DNA of 12,065 nt from GCA-002282575 sp964493995 (GTDB lineage Bacteria > Pseudomonadota > Gammaproteobacteria > Thiomicrospirales > Thiomicrospiraceae), in contig CAZBQD010000053.1 in assembly GCA_964493995.1 (NCBI GenBank), positions 1-12,065 on the forward strand. The letters are read 5' to 3'. The translations under genes were made by a program, and so were the position numbers. The notes beneath the pieces are model-generated. The model saw nothing but the letters and a program-made list of their open reading frames with translations. It was not told the origin of the DNA and searched no databases. Shown here piece by piece: positions 1-5,925 of this stretch; the first letter of the stretch is position 1, and every line of letters starts with the position of its first letter.

Positions 1-71
1 GTCATCCATTAGTACAAAGGGTTATTGAAGCTTATGAGCGCTTTGAAACAACAACTGGCACAGCGTCTTAA
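1..71 (+). CDS. phoH: PhoH-like ATPase, C-terminal end only (partial)
   Basis: Reading from base 3, 22 codons are open and end at TAA 69-71. They start HPLVQRVIEAYE and finish TTGTAS. The HPLVQ-(R/H)-(I/V)-(V/I)-(E/D)-AY pattern is what I recognise as the C-terminal tail of the gammaproteobacterial PhoH/YbeZ family, a predicted P-loop ATPase. The rest of the gene lies to the left of the window. phoH directly precedes ybeY in many gammaproteobacteria, and that order supports the call. The two genes overlap by 38 bases in different frames if ybeY starts at ATG 34, which suggests translational coupling. No catalytic motif is inside the window, so the assignment rests on the tail sequence and on synteny. 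Confidence 0.8.
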   Translation, partial: HPLVQRVIEAYERFETTTGTAS

Positions 72-555
72 GCAACGTCGCTTAAGACAAGCACAACGTC
101 TTTCTGTAGCCATTGAATGGCAAACCGCATCGCTGAAAGGATTAATGACGCCTTTAGTGATGAAAGCGGTTCGCTTGGCTTGGTTAGGGGCGGGCAAGGC
201 GAGTGTGAATCTTGCCTTGGTGGATTTGCAAACGAGTCAAACACTCAATCATGAATGGCGTGGCAAAGATAAGCCAACTAATATTCTCTCTTTTCCGTTT
301 GAACTGCCCGAGGGTTGGGAAGATCGTCAACAGTTGCTGGGTGATTTAGTGGTTTGTGTGCCGGTGGTGCAGCAAGAGGCGGAACAACAGGGTAAGGTTT
401 TGGCTGAGCACATGGCGCATTTATTGGTGCATGGCTTGTTGCATTTGCAAGGTTATGACCATGAAATGAAAGCTGAGGCGGAGCAGATGGAAGCTTTGGA
501 AACAGCCATACTGGCACAGTTAGGTATTCATGACCCCTACACGATTAGGGAATGA
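34..555 (+). CDS. ybeY: Endoribonuclease YbeY (16S rRNA maturation)
   Basis: YbeY is a single-domain metal-dependent endoribonuclease involved in 16S rRNA 3'-end processing and late 30S quality control. With the ATG at 34 the protein has 173 residues. The zinc-binding signature HGLLHLQGYDH is at residues 133-143, giving the three expected histidines H133, H137 and H143. The upstream conserved block KDKPTNILSFPFE and the segment LLGDLVVC are also present. The first ~25 residues are basic and glutamine-rich and look like an N-terminal extension compared with the ~155-residue E. coli protein. A TTG at 25 is an alternative start: AAAGGG at 16-21 is only 3 bases from the TTG and 12 from the ATG, so the ribosome site does not settle it. 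The gene overlaps the end of phoH. The lnt/ybeX(corC) genes that often follow ybeY are not present here. Confidence 0.95.
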   Translation: MSALKQQLAQRLKQRRLRQAQRLSVAIEWQTASLKGLMTPLVMKAVRLAWLGAGKASVNLALVDLQTSQTLNHEWRGKDKPTNILSFPFELPEGWEDRQQLLGDLVVCVPVVQQEAEQQGKVLAEHMAHLLVHGLLHLQGYDHEMKAEAEQMEALETAILAQLGIHDPYTIRE

Positions 556-712
556 TGTTTGTTGATGGTTGGTTTGCCATGAAGTGAACTGAATCTTTTT
601 AGCAAGTCACTAGATATTCACGACATCAAACAGGGCATGACAACTGAATTAACAGCAAAAATGCTTATTAATTATAAGTTAAATAAGATTATGGTTTAAA
701 AGTAGAATTTAA
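556..712. other. Intergenic region between ybeY and the tRNA cluster
   Basis: This 157-bp gap lies between converging ybeY and the 3' end of tRNA-His. The right half (about 640-712) is very AT-rich, with the short inverted repeat CTTATT...AATAAG near 664-690. A small AGCA-AAAA-TGCT hairpin sits at 652-663. Neither has the GC stem plus T-run of a convincing intrinsic terminator for ybeY or for the tRNA transcript. I see no supported gene: the only start coupled to ybeY (TGATG at 553-557) gives 10 codons. Confidence 0.5.
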
Positions 713-789
713 TGGGGTGAGTGATGGGGATCGAACCCACGACAACAGGAATCACAATCCTGTGCTCTACCAACTGAGCTACACCCACC
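713..789 (-). tRNA. tRNA-His (GTG anticodon)
   Basis: The reverse strand folds as a complete cloverleaf. The acceptor stem is GTGGGTG against CACTCAC with one G-T pair. The D arm contains AGCTCAGTTGGTAGAGC, the anticodon loop is TTGTGAT with anticodon GTG, and the T arm carries GGTTCGATCC. The discriminator is C followed by an encoded CCA (713-715). The base at 789 is G, which supplies the extra G-1 opposite C73 that defines tRNA-His, so I include it. This is the last of three tRNA genes in the leftward cluster, 30 bases after tRNA-Arg. Confidence 0.98.
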
Positions 790-819
790 ATTGAAGGGGA
801 TATTTTATGTCCAAGTGCA

Positions 820-896
820 TGGCGCACCCGGCAGGAATCGAACCCGCAACCGCTCGCTTAGAAGGCGAGTGCTCTATCCGGTTGAGCTACGGGCGC
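820..896 (-). tRNA. tRNA-Arg (TCT anticodon, reads AGA/AGG)
   Basis: The reverse strand gives a 77-nt cloverleaf. The acceptor stem is GCGCCCG with CGGGTGC (one G-T pair), discriminator G and encoded CCA (820-822). The anticodon stem is CTCGC/GCGAG around the loop CTTCTAA, so the anticodon is TCT. The T arm has GGTTCGATTCC. It is the middle gene of the Pro-Arg-His cluster, 22 bases after tRNA-Pro. Confidence 0.98.
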
Positions 897-918
897 GTAT
901 CGCAGAAACTTGTATTGT

Positions 919-995
919 TGGTCGGAATAGAGGGATTCGAACCCCCGACCACCTGTACCCAAAACAGGTGCGCTACCAGACTGCGCTATATTCCG
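919..995 (-). tRNA. tRNA-Pro (TGG anticodon)
   Basis: The reverse strand gives a 77-nt cloverleaf. The acceptor stem is CGGAATA with TATTCCG, discriminator A and encoded CCA (919-921). The anticodon stem is CCTGT/ACAGG around the loop TTTGGGT, so the anticodon is TGG. The D arm contains AGCGCAGTCTGGTAGCGC and the T arm GGTTCGAATCC. The first pair, C1-G72, is typical of bacterial tRNA-Pro. It is the promoter-proximal gene of the cluster, only about 7 bases downstream of the predicted transcription start. Confidence 0.98.
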
Positions 996-1001
996 AATCA
1001 A

Positions 1002-1038
1002 CTCCGCTATTATAGGGTTTAGGGCGGTTTAGTGTCAA
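1002..1038 (-). promoter_or_regulatory. Strong sigma70 promoter of the tRNA Pro-Arg-His cluster
   Basis: On the reverse strand a perfect -35 box TTGACA (1033-1038) is followed after 18 bases by a perfect -10 box TATAAT (1009-1014). Next comes the G/C-containing discriminator AGCGGAG, and the predicted start is near 1002. The mature tRNA-Pro 5' end is at 995, so the leader is very short. A GC-leaning discriminator next to consensus boxes is typical of stable-RNA promoters under stringent (ppGpp/DksA) control; that control is inferred. The -35 box begins only 7 bases beyond the smpB stop codon. Confidence 0.9.
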
Positions 1039-1045
1039 GCGCTTT

Positions 1046-1531
1046 TTAGCGTTTTAGATGGTTGCTGACAATCCGTGCTTTTTCACGTTGCCAATCTTTA
1101 TCTTTTTCGCTTTGACGCTTGTCGTGTGTTTGTTTACCTTTAGCCAGGGCTACTTCGACCTTAACCAAGGGGCCTTTCCAATACATCTTTAAGCACACAC
1201 AAGTGTAACCCTGCTGCTGTACACGTCCCATAATTTTATGAATCTGGCTGCGGTGCAGGAGGAGTTTGCGAATGCGTTGTGCATCGGGACTGACATGAGT
1301 TGAAGCCGAAGAAAGCGGTGAAAAGTGGGCGCCAATCAAAAAAGCTTCTTGATTGCGGAACATAACGTAGCTGTCGCGCAGTTGTACGCGACCATCACGA
1401 ATACTTTTCACTTCCCAGCCTTCCAAAGCAATGCCCGCCTCGAAACTGTCTTCGATGCTATAGTCGTGTAGCGCCTTTTTGTTTAAGGCGATGGTAGGAG
1501 ATGAGTTTTGTTTTTTAGTGGCTTTTGTCAT
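1046..1531 (-). CDS. smpB: SsrA-binding protein SmpB (trans-translation)
   Basis: SmpB binds tmRNA and delivers it to stalled ribosomes for rescue and proteolytic tagging. From the ATG at 1531 the protein has 161 residues, close to the 160 of E. coli. Family landmarks are present: a beta-barrel core with FEAGIALEGWEVKSIRDGR, then LRDSYV, and the basic C-terminal tail GKQTHDKRQSEKDKDWQREKARI, which occupies the decoding centre. An in-frame GTG at 1583-1585 would add 18 residues (KTPHLRNPLFLT...) with no family counterpart and would run across the -10-like box, so I reject it. No Shine-Dalgarno is visible before ATG 1531. A TATAAT on the same strand at 1541-1546 would place transcription within a few bases of the start codon. 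It diverges from ratA across 39 bases, and the tRNA promoter follows it directly. Confidence 0.96.
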   Translation of the reverse strand: MTKATKKQNSSPTIALNKKALHDYSIEDSFEAGIALEGWEVKSIRDGRVQLRDSYVMFRNQEAFLIGAHFSPLSSASTHVSPDAQRIRKLLLHRSQIHKIMGRVQQQGYTCVCLKMYWKGPLVKVEVALAKGKQTHDKRQSEKDKDWQREKARIVSNHLKR

Positions 1532-1540
1532 AATGATGCG

Positions 1541-1546
1541 ATTATA
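1541..1546 (-). promoter_or_regulatory. Putative -10 box for smpB
   Basis: The reverse strand reads TATAAT here, a perfect -10 hexamer. The expected start about 7 bases downstream is near 1533-1534, while the smpB ATG begins at 1531. The sequence 17-18 bases upstream (TTACGC at 1565-1570) is a poor -35 match, so the promoter call is moderate. If it is real, smpB mRNA would be leaderless or nearly so. Confidence 0.45.
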
Positions 1547-1570
1547 CGTTAAAAAAAGAGGATTGCGTAA

Positions 1571-2005
1571 GTGAGGCGTCTTCACAAAAGCTTAGTTATG
1601 CCTTATTCGGCCGCTCAAATGTACGACATAGTTGCTGACGTACCGGCTTATCCCCAGTTTTTACCTTGGTGTGGTGGGGCGCGTTTACTCAGTTGCGATG
1701 GGGATCGAGTGGAAGCGGAAATTACCATTGCTAAAGGTCCGGTTAGGGTGGCGTTTGCAACCGTGAACCAACAGATTCCGTATGAAAGAATTGACATGCG
1801 TTTGAAACAAGGCCCGTTTAAGCAATTATCGGGTGGTTGGACATTTGAGGCCTTATCCGATCACTCTTGTCGCGTCACCTTGGCTTTGGATTTTGAATTT
1901 AACAATCGATTGCTCGCCATGACCGTTGGCGCGGTGTTTGAACAGGTAATCAGTTCACTGGTAGACGCTTTTTTAGTTCGAGCGCGGCAATTACATGGAG
2001 GTTAA
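1571..2005 (+). CDS. ratA: RatA family START-like protein (ribosome association toxin / CoQ-binding homologue)
   Basis: This is a 144-residue single-domain protein of the polyketide cyclase/START (Coq10-like) superfamily. E. coli RatA was reported to bind 50S subunits and block 70S association, while mitochondrial relatives bind coenzyme Q, so the physiological role is debated. The N-terminal block LVMPYSAAQMYDIVADVPAYPQFLPWC (residues 9-34), the GPFKQLSGGW block (81-90) and LDFEFNNRLL (106-115) match the family. The start is a GTG at 1571 with AGAGGA at 1557-1562, 8 bases upstream. It aligns well with the E. coli N terminus, whereas the next ATG (1598) would remove the first beta strand. ratB follows at once, and the ratB ribosome site lies inside the last ratA codons. 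Confidence 0.92.
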   Translation: MRRLHKSLVMPYSAAQMYDIVADVPAYPQFLPWCGGARLLSCDGDRVEAEITIAKGPVRVAFATVNQQIPYERIDMRLKQGPFKQLSGGWTFEALSDHSCRVTLALDFEFNNRLLAMTVGAVFEQVISSLVDAFLVRARQLHGG

Positions 2006-2006
2006 G

Positions 2007-2282
2007 ATGATCACGATTGAAGTAGCCTATGCTTTGCCCAGAGAGCAGTTCTTAATTCAGGAACAGGTCGCTGAAGGAACTACTATTGAGCAAGCATTAC
2101 AGCATTCGAGCATTCATCAGCTGGTGCCTCACCTAGAAATTATCGACGGCAAAGTCGGTATTTTTGGCAAGGTAGCCAAAATGAGCCAGGTGTTGAAAGA
2201 GGGAGACCGTATTGAGATTTACCGCCCCTTAGTGAATGATCCCAAAGAGGCGAGACGTCGCCGCGCGACGGAAAAAACTTGA
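2007..2282 (+). CDS. ratB: RatB/RnfH family protein (UPF0125)
   Basis: This is a 91-residue beta-grasp, ubiquitin-like small protein of the UPF0125 (RnfH/RatB) family, whose molecular function is not established. The conserved C-terminal signature YRPLVNDPKEARRRRA and the segment KVGIFGKVAKMSQVLKEGDRIEIYRP are diagnostic. I start at ATG 2007 because GGAGGT (1997-2002) sits 4-5 bases upstream. The earlier in-frame ATG at 1995 would have its own ribosome site missing and would translate through that GGAGGT. The gene starts 1 base after the ratA stop, so the pair is probably translationally coupled. It ends 10 bases before convergent bamE, with no visible terminator in between. Confidence 0.93.
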   Translation: MITIEVAYALPREQFLIQEQVAEGTTIEQALQHSSIHQLVPHLEIIDGKVGIFGKVAKMSQVLKEGDRIEIYRPLVNDPKEARRRRATEKT

Positions 2283-2292
2283 TTGTAAGTAA

Positions 2293-2610
2293 TTAAGTCT
2301 TGTTGTTGGGGGTTGTCCAGCGCGTGACATAGCCTTGTGAATCAAATTCGATAATCAGCAGTTTAACCTTGTCGGCTTGAAAGGTGGGATCGTTCGAGCG
2401 AAACACATATTCCCAACGGTTACTGCTAAAAGAAGACTGATTCGAAGGAGGGCCAAAAATGCGACGTACTTGGTCTTGCGTTAGGCCAGCCTGTAAACTG
2501 TCAAGGCTTGATTGGTCAATCAATACGCCCTGATCGACTCTAACACGGTGAGGGTTGATACAAGCGCTGAGAGAGGTAATCAGTGCAATGGAAATGAGTA
2601 AACGAATCAT
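2293..2610 (-). CDS. bamE: Outer membrane assembly lipoprotein BamE (SmpA/OmlA)
   Basis: BamE is a small lipoprotein of the BAM complex, which inserts beta-barrel proteins in the outer membrane. The 105-residue product has a short signal peptide (MIRLLISIALITS) and lipobox LSAC at 14-17, giving a lipidated Cys17. The conserved core LQAGLTQDQVRRIFGPPSNQ, then NRWEYVFRSND, matches the SmpA/OmlA domain (GMTxxQVxxxxGxP...WxYVF). The ribosome site is weak (AGG about 12 bases before the ATG). The arrangement smpB / ratA-ratB / bamE with divergent fur matches known gammaproteobacterial synteny; divergent omlA-fur is documented in Pseudomonas. Confidence 0.95.
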   Translation of the reverse strand: MIRLLISIALITSLSACINPHRVRVDQGVLIDQSSLDSLQAGLTQDQVRRIFGPPSNQSSFSSNRWEYVFRSNDPTFQADKVKLLIIEFDSQGYVTRWTTPNNKT

Positions 2611-2716
2611 GTTTTCGAAAGCCTATAACTGTCAAGGTAGGTGGTTTAGTCCCGCATATTAGGCTAAACTATACCGTAAACCGAATTGGAATACCATAAA
2701 GTAGGAATGTTATTGT
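2611..2716. promoter_or_regulatory. Divergent bamE-fur control region with an inverted repeat
   Basis: These 106 bases must hold the start signals of both bamE (leftwards) and fur (rightwards). An inverted repeat GTTTAG (2644-2649) / CTAAAC (2664-2669) can be extended inwards by CC (2651-2652) / GG (2662-2663) around one bulged T, giving 8 pairs. A leftward -10-like TATAGT (2668-2673) and a rightward TATACC (2670-2675) overlap the right arm, but neither has a good -35 at normal spacing. I see no match to the GATAATGATAATCATTATC Fur box. The fur ribosome site is probably AGGA at 2703-2706, 10 bases before the ATG. Confidence 0.4.
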
Positions 2717-3130
2717 ATGAAACAGACAGCAGATCTGCGTAAAGCTGGGCTTAAAGTGACGCTTCCCCGTGTGAAGATTTTAGAGATTTTAGAAAGTGCA
2801 GGCGATCAACATCATTTAACGGCAGAAGATGTTTACAAAGTCTTGTTAGAACAAGATGAAGAAGTGGGTTTGGCGACGGTTTATCGTGTCTTGACCCAGT
2901 TTGAAGCCGCGGGTATTGTGCGTCGTCTGAACTTTGAAAACAATATTTCGACCTTTGAGTTGGACACCGGCGATAATCACGATCACATTGTTTGTTTACA
3001 GTCGGGTATGGTTGAAGAGTTCGTTGATCCGGTGATTGAATCTCGCATTCGAGCCATTGCCGATGAGCGTGGTTACGAGTTGTCTTGGCATAGCTTAACC
3101 ATTTACGGCAGTAAGAAGCATCAAGATTAA
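2717..3130 (+). CDS. fur: Ferric uptake regulator Fur
   Basis: Fur is a cytoplasmic dimeric Fe2+-responsive DNA-binding protein, chiefly a repressor of iron uptake genes. The 137-residue product has the winged-helix domain first: GLKVTLPRVKILEIL (11-25), HHLTAEDVY with H32/H33, and recognition helix GLATVYRVLTQFEAAGIV (51-68). The metal-binding dimerisation domain follows, with E81, HDH at 88-90, E100/E101 and H125. Where E. coli Fur has CLDC, this protein has CLQS (93-96), so the second cysteine is missing and there is no C-terminal cysteine-rich tail. Pseudomonas-type Fur proteins likewise lack the CxxC, so this is not a sign of inactivation. queA begins 21 bases after the stop with no terminator between, suggesting co-transcription. 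Zur or PerR is less likely because of the bamE-linked locus and the overall motif match. Confidence 0.93.
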   Translation: MKQTADLRKAGLKVTLPRVKILEILESAGDQHHLTAEDVYKVLLEQDEEVGLATVYRVLTQFEAAGIVRRLNFENNISTFELDTGDNHDHIVCLQSGMVEEFVDPVIESRIRAIADERGYELSWHSLTIYGSKKHQD

Positions 3131-3151
3131 CCTGAATCTGAGAGCGAGTTG

Positions 3152-4198
3152 ATGTCTGGAAATCTGGTCAGTGATTATGACTATGCCTTACCTGAAGCCT
3201 TAATTGCCCAATATCCTTTGGCAGACAGAGCGTCCAGCCGTTTGTTGTCTGTTGGTTGTGATGGTTCCTTGCGCGATGGCGTCTTTTCCGATGTGCTAGC
3301 ACAGTTGTCGGAGCGGGATTTGCTGGTTTTGAACAATACGCGCGTCATTCCTGCTCGATTGTATGGACAAAAAGCCAGCGGTGGACGCTTTGAGATGTTA
3401 ATTGAGCGTTTGCTACCCGATCATCAAGCCTTAGTGCATTTGCGCGTTAGCAAGAAGCCGGCAATCGATTCTATCTTCGAACTGGAAGGGGGTGTGCAAG
3501 CGCGTTTTTTAGGACGAGAAGGTGAACTGTTCAAAATCGAATGGTTAACAGAAGAGCCTGTCCTTGAATTTCTGAATCGTATTGGTCATTTGCCCTTGCC
3601 ACCTTACATCGCCAGACCCGATAGTGATGCGGATGCCGAGCGCTACCAGACTGTCTTTGCACAAGAAGCAGGCGCAGTCGCCGCACCGACGGCGGGGTTG
3701 CATTTCACTGACGAGCTCCTCGCCGCCATAAGGGCAAAAGGAGTGCAAACAGCAACACTGACCTTGCACGTTGGGGCAGGCACTTTTCAACCGGTTAGGG
3801 TGGAGCGGATTGAAGATCACCACATGCATTTTGAGCGCATTCAGGTAAATCAAGATGTGGTTGATGCGATTGCTCAAACCCGGGCGCGAGGTGGGCGTGT
3901 AGTGGCGGTGGGTACGACCGTGGTGCGAGCGCTTGAGTCAGCGGCGCTTTCGGGCGAACTGAAGGCCTTCTCGGGTGAAACCGATATTTTTATCACACCC
4001 GGTTTTGAATTTAAGGTAGTGGATGTGCTAATTACCAATTTTCACCTGCCACAATCGACGTTATTAATGCTGGTCAGTGCCTTTGCGGGTTATGAGCGTA
4101 TGAAAACGGCTTACGCTCATGCTGTTGCACAAGCATATCGATTTTTTAGTTATGGCGATGCGATGCTGTTATCGCGTTGTCCTCAGGAATCATCTTAA
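3152..4198 (+). CDS. queA: S-adenosylmethionine:tRNA ribosyltransferase-isomerase QueA
   Basis: QueA transfers and isomerises the ribosyl moiety of S-adenosylmethionine onto 7-aminomethyl-7-deazaguanine in tRNA, forming epoxyqueuosine, the step after Tgt. The product is 348 residues (E. coli 356). Diagnostic blocks in order are LVLNNTRVIPARL (58-70), GHLPLPPYI (145-153), AAPTAGLHFT (177-186), LHVGAGTF (205-212), NFHLPQST (296-303) and YRFFSYGDAM (329-338). I use ATG 3152 rather than the adjacent TTG 3149; the family N terminus (SDYDYALPEALIAQYP) is intact either way. The upstream GAGAG/GCGAG is a modest ribosome site. It lies 21 bases after fur, and its stop TAA shares one base with the ATG of the next gene (TAATG). 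The tail after YGDAM (LLSRCPQESS) is divergent but of normal length. Confidence 0.97.
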   Translation: MSGNLVSDYDYALPEALIAQYPLADRASSRLLSVGCDGSLRDGVFSDVLAQLSERDLLVLNNTRVIPARLYGQKASGGRFEMLIERLLPDHQALVHLRVSKKPAIDSIFELEGGVQARFLGREGELFKIEWLTEEPVLEFLNRIGHLPLPPYIARPDSDADAERYQTVFAQEAGAVAAPTAGLHFTDELLAAIRAKGVQTATLTLHVGAGTFQPVRVERIEDHHMHFERIQVNQDVVDAIAQTRARGGRVVAVGTTVVRALESAALSGELKAFSGETDIFITPGFEFKVVDVLITNFHLPQSTLLMLVSAFAGYERMKTAYAHAVAQAYRFFSYGDAMLLSRCPQESS

Positions 4199-4788
4199 TG
4201 TTAAGAAGTATGTGGGCTTTATCGGCGGCGGTCATGTTAGCTGGTTGTGCCAGCAATCCTTTGCCACCAGAAGCCAGTCAGCAAAATTTGGGCAAGGTGA
4301 CGCTGCACACACCGATGGTGATTGAAAGCGAAAAAGCCAGTATTTCTGTGCAGGCTGGGCGTATGGTGGATCGTATTGATCGCAGTGAGGGGGTGTGTCG
4401 TTTTGAATCTTGGTTAAAAGCGGATACGCCTCAAACCATCCAAACCGATACCTTTCGCATTAGCCAGTTAGACGAACGCCAGGGTGATGTCAGTCAAGGT
4501 TTTGGCTTTTATGGCAGCAACGATGCTTCTATTGGCGTGGGGGTCGGTTTTCGACTTGGCGGCATGGGGTTAGGCGTTGGTCCGATGGGCTATCCTTACG
4601 ATATGCGCGATGGGGCGCGAGTGGCGCAAGCTTTGGTGCAAATGCGCCTTGTTTCTGCTAAACAACCGATGATTTACCGATTGACTTGTTACAGTGCGGA
4701 AGGTTGGTTGGGATCGGTAGATGTGCCCACGGAAGCACAAATGAATCAGATATTGAACGGCATCGCTACCGTCGAGTTAGTCAAGTAA
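4198..4788 (+). CDS. Uncharacterised lipoprotein encoded between queA and tgt
   Basis: I do not recognise a characterised family. The start is ATG 4198, which overlaps the queA stop by one base and has AGGA (4185-4188) 9 bases upstream; a TTG at 4177 is in frame but poorly placed. The 196-residue product begins with a classical lipoprotein signal (MLRSMWALSAAVMLAGC), lipobox LAGC at 14-17 and lipidated Cys17. Residues 18-19 are AS, not D at +2, so outer-membrane sorting is expected. A glycine-rich segment spans about 101-131 and contains alternating GVGVGF/GLGVGPMG. Two further cysteines, C67 (EGVCRFE) and C164 (YRLTCYS), could form a disulfide in the periplasm. The C67- and C164-flanking segments vaguely recall small gammaproteobacterial lipoproteins of unknown function; this is a recollection, not a match. 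It ends 9 bases before tgt, inside the queuosine/Sec operon. Confidence 0.85.
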   Translation: MLRSMWALSAAVMLAGCASNPLPPEASQQNLGKVTLHTPMVIESEKASISVQAGRMVDRIDRSEGVCRFESWLKADTPQTIQTDTFRISQLDERQGDVSQGFGFYGSNDASIGVGVGFRLGGMGLGVGPMGYPYDMRDGARVAQALVQMRLVSAKQPMIYRLTCYSAEGWLGSVDVPTEAQMNQILNGIATVELVK

Positions 4789-4797
4789 AAGAACGTT

Positions 4798-5925
4798 ATG
4801 AGTAAAATGCAGTTTTTGTTGCTCAAGCAACAAGGTAAAGCGCGTCGTGGACGCATGGTTTTTGAACGTGGTGTGGTGGAAACCCCCGCTTTTATGCCTG
4901 TGGGCACCTATGGTGCAGTGAAAGGCGTTTCGCCGGATGAAGTCAAAGAGGTGGGTGCGCAAATATTACTGGGTAATACCTTTCATTTGTTTTTGCGTCC
5001 TGGTTTAGAAGTAATTGAATCTTTTGGCGGTTTGCATAATTTTATGAATTGGCAAGGACCGATTTTGACCGATTCGGGTGGCTTTCAGGTATTCAGTTTG
5101 GGTGGATTACGCAAAATTACCGAGCAGGGTGTGAAGTTCCAGTCGCCAGTCGATGGGGCTAAAATCTTTATTGGTCCAGAAGAATCGATGCACATTCAAA
5201 CGGTGTTAGGTTCGGATATCGTCATGATTTTTGATGAATGTACGCCTTATCCTGCCACGCACGATCAAGCGCGTTTTTCCATGGAGTTATCCTTGCGCTG
5301 GGCGCAACGCTCTCGTGATGCTTTTCAAGGAAAGGGTGCTTTGTTTGGTATTGTGCAGGGCGGTATGTACGAGGATTTGCGCGATATTTCGCTGAAAGGA
5401 CTGGTGGATATTGGCTTTGATGGCTACGCCATTGGTGGGCTATCGGTCGGTGAACCTAAAGCAGACATGGCGCGTATTTTAGATCACACCGCGCATCAGT
5501 TACCCACCGATAAACCGCGATATGTGATGGGTATTGGCAAGCCAGAGGATTTAGTCGAAGCGGTGCGTCATGGGGCGGATATGTTCGATTGTGTGATGCC
5601 AACTCGCAATGCGCGTAACTGTCATATTTTTACCCGACGTGGTGTGATGAAGTTGCGTAATACGCGCTATAAAAAAGATAGTAAACCGATCGATCCTCAT
5701 TGTTCTTGCTATGCGTGCCGAAACTTTTCAAGAGGTTACCTGCATCACTTAGATAAGCTGAGGGAAAGTTTAGGGGCGCGTTTGAATACCATTCATAACC
5801 TACATTATTACCAGCAATTAATGCAAGCCATTCGCAAAGCATTAGACGAAGACCGCTTTGATGCCTTTGTCGAACAATTTTATGCCGAGCAAGCTATGGG
5901 CGTTGATGCCCTAGATGTGGCATAA
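4798..5925 (+). CDS. tgt: Queuine tRNA-ribosyltransferase (tRNA-guanine transglycosylase)
   Basis: Tgt exchanges guanine 34 in GUN-anticodon tRNAs (Asp, Asn, His, Tyr) for the queuosine precursor preQ1. The product has 375 residues, the same length as E. coli Tgt. The catalytic base/acid Asp92 lies in TDSGGFQVFS, and the nucleophile Asp264 in DMFDCVMPTRNAR. The zinc site is C302, C304, C307 (HCSCYACRN) plus H333 (TIHNLHYY), and substrate loop GLSVGEP is at 214-220. All key residues are present at E. coli numbering. The start ATG 4798 has only a weak purine stretch (AAAAGAA) upstream, but the N terminus fits the family. The His-GTG tRNA encoded at 713-789 would be a substrate. A 49-bp gap with no terminator separates it from yajC. 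Confidence 0.98.
   Translation: MSKMQFLLLKQQGKARRGRMVFERGVVETPAFMPVGTYGAVKGVSPDEVKEVGAQILLGNTFHLFLRPGLEVIESFGGLHNFMNWQGPILTDSGGFQVFSLGGLRKITEQGVKFQSPVDGAKIFIGPEESMHIQTVLGSDIVMIFDECTPYPATHDQARFSMELSLRWAQRSRDAFQGKGALFGIVQGGMYEDLRDISLKGLVDIGFDGYAIGGLSVGEPKADMARILDHTAHQLPTDKPRYVMGIGKPEDLVEAVRHGADMFDCVMPTRNARNCHIFTRRGVMKLRNTRYKKDSKPIDPHCSCYACRNFSRGYLHHLDKLRESLGARLNTIHNLHYYQQLMQAIRKALDEDRFDAFVEQFYAEQAMGVDALDVA

Noticed and set aside
554..586. 10-codon open frame coupled to the ybeY stop (TGATG)
   Set aside because: It is too short, with no ribosome site beyond chance and no recognisable content.
791..1022. Two overlapping rightward open frames of 71-74 codons
   Set aside because: They lie across the tRNA-Arg and tRNA-Pro genes; their NRNRGIRTPD/GIEGFEPPTT-type translations are the well-known false products of antisense tRNA sequence.
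2630..2635. Perfect leftward TTGACA before bamE
   Set aside because: At normal spacing its -10 box would fall on the bamE start codon, and no -10-like hexamer is there. The signal peptide cannot start later, so it is not the bamE promoter.
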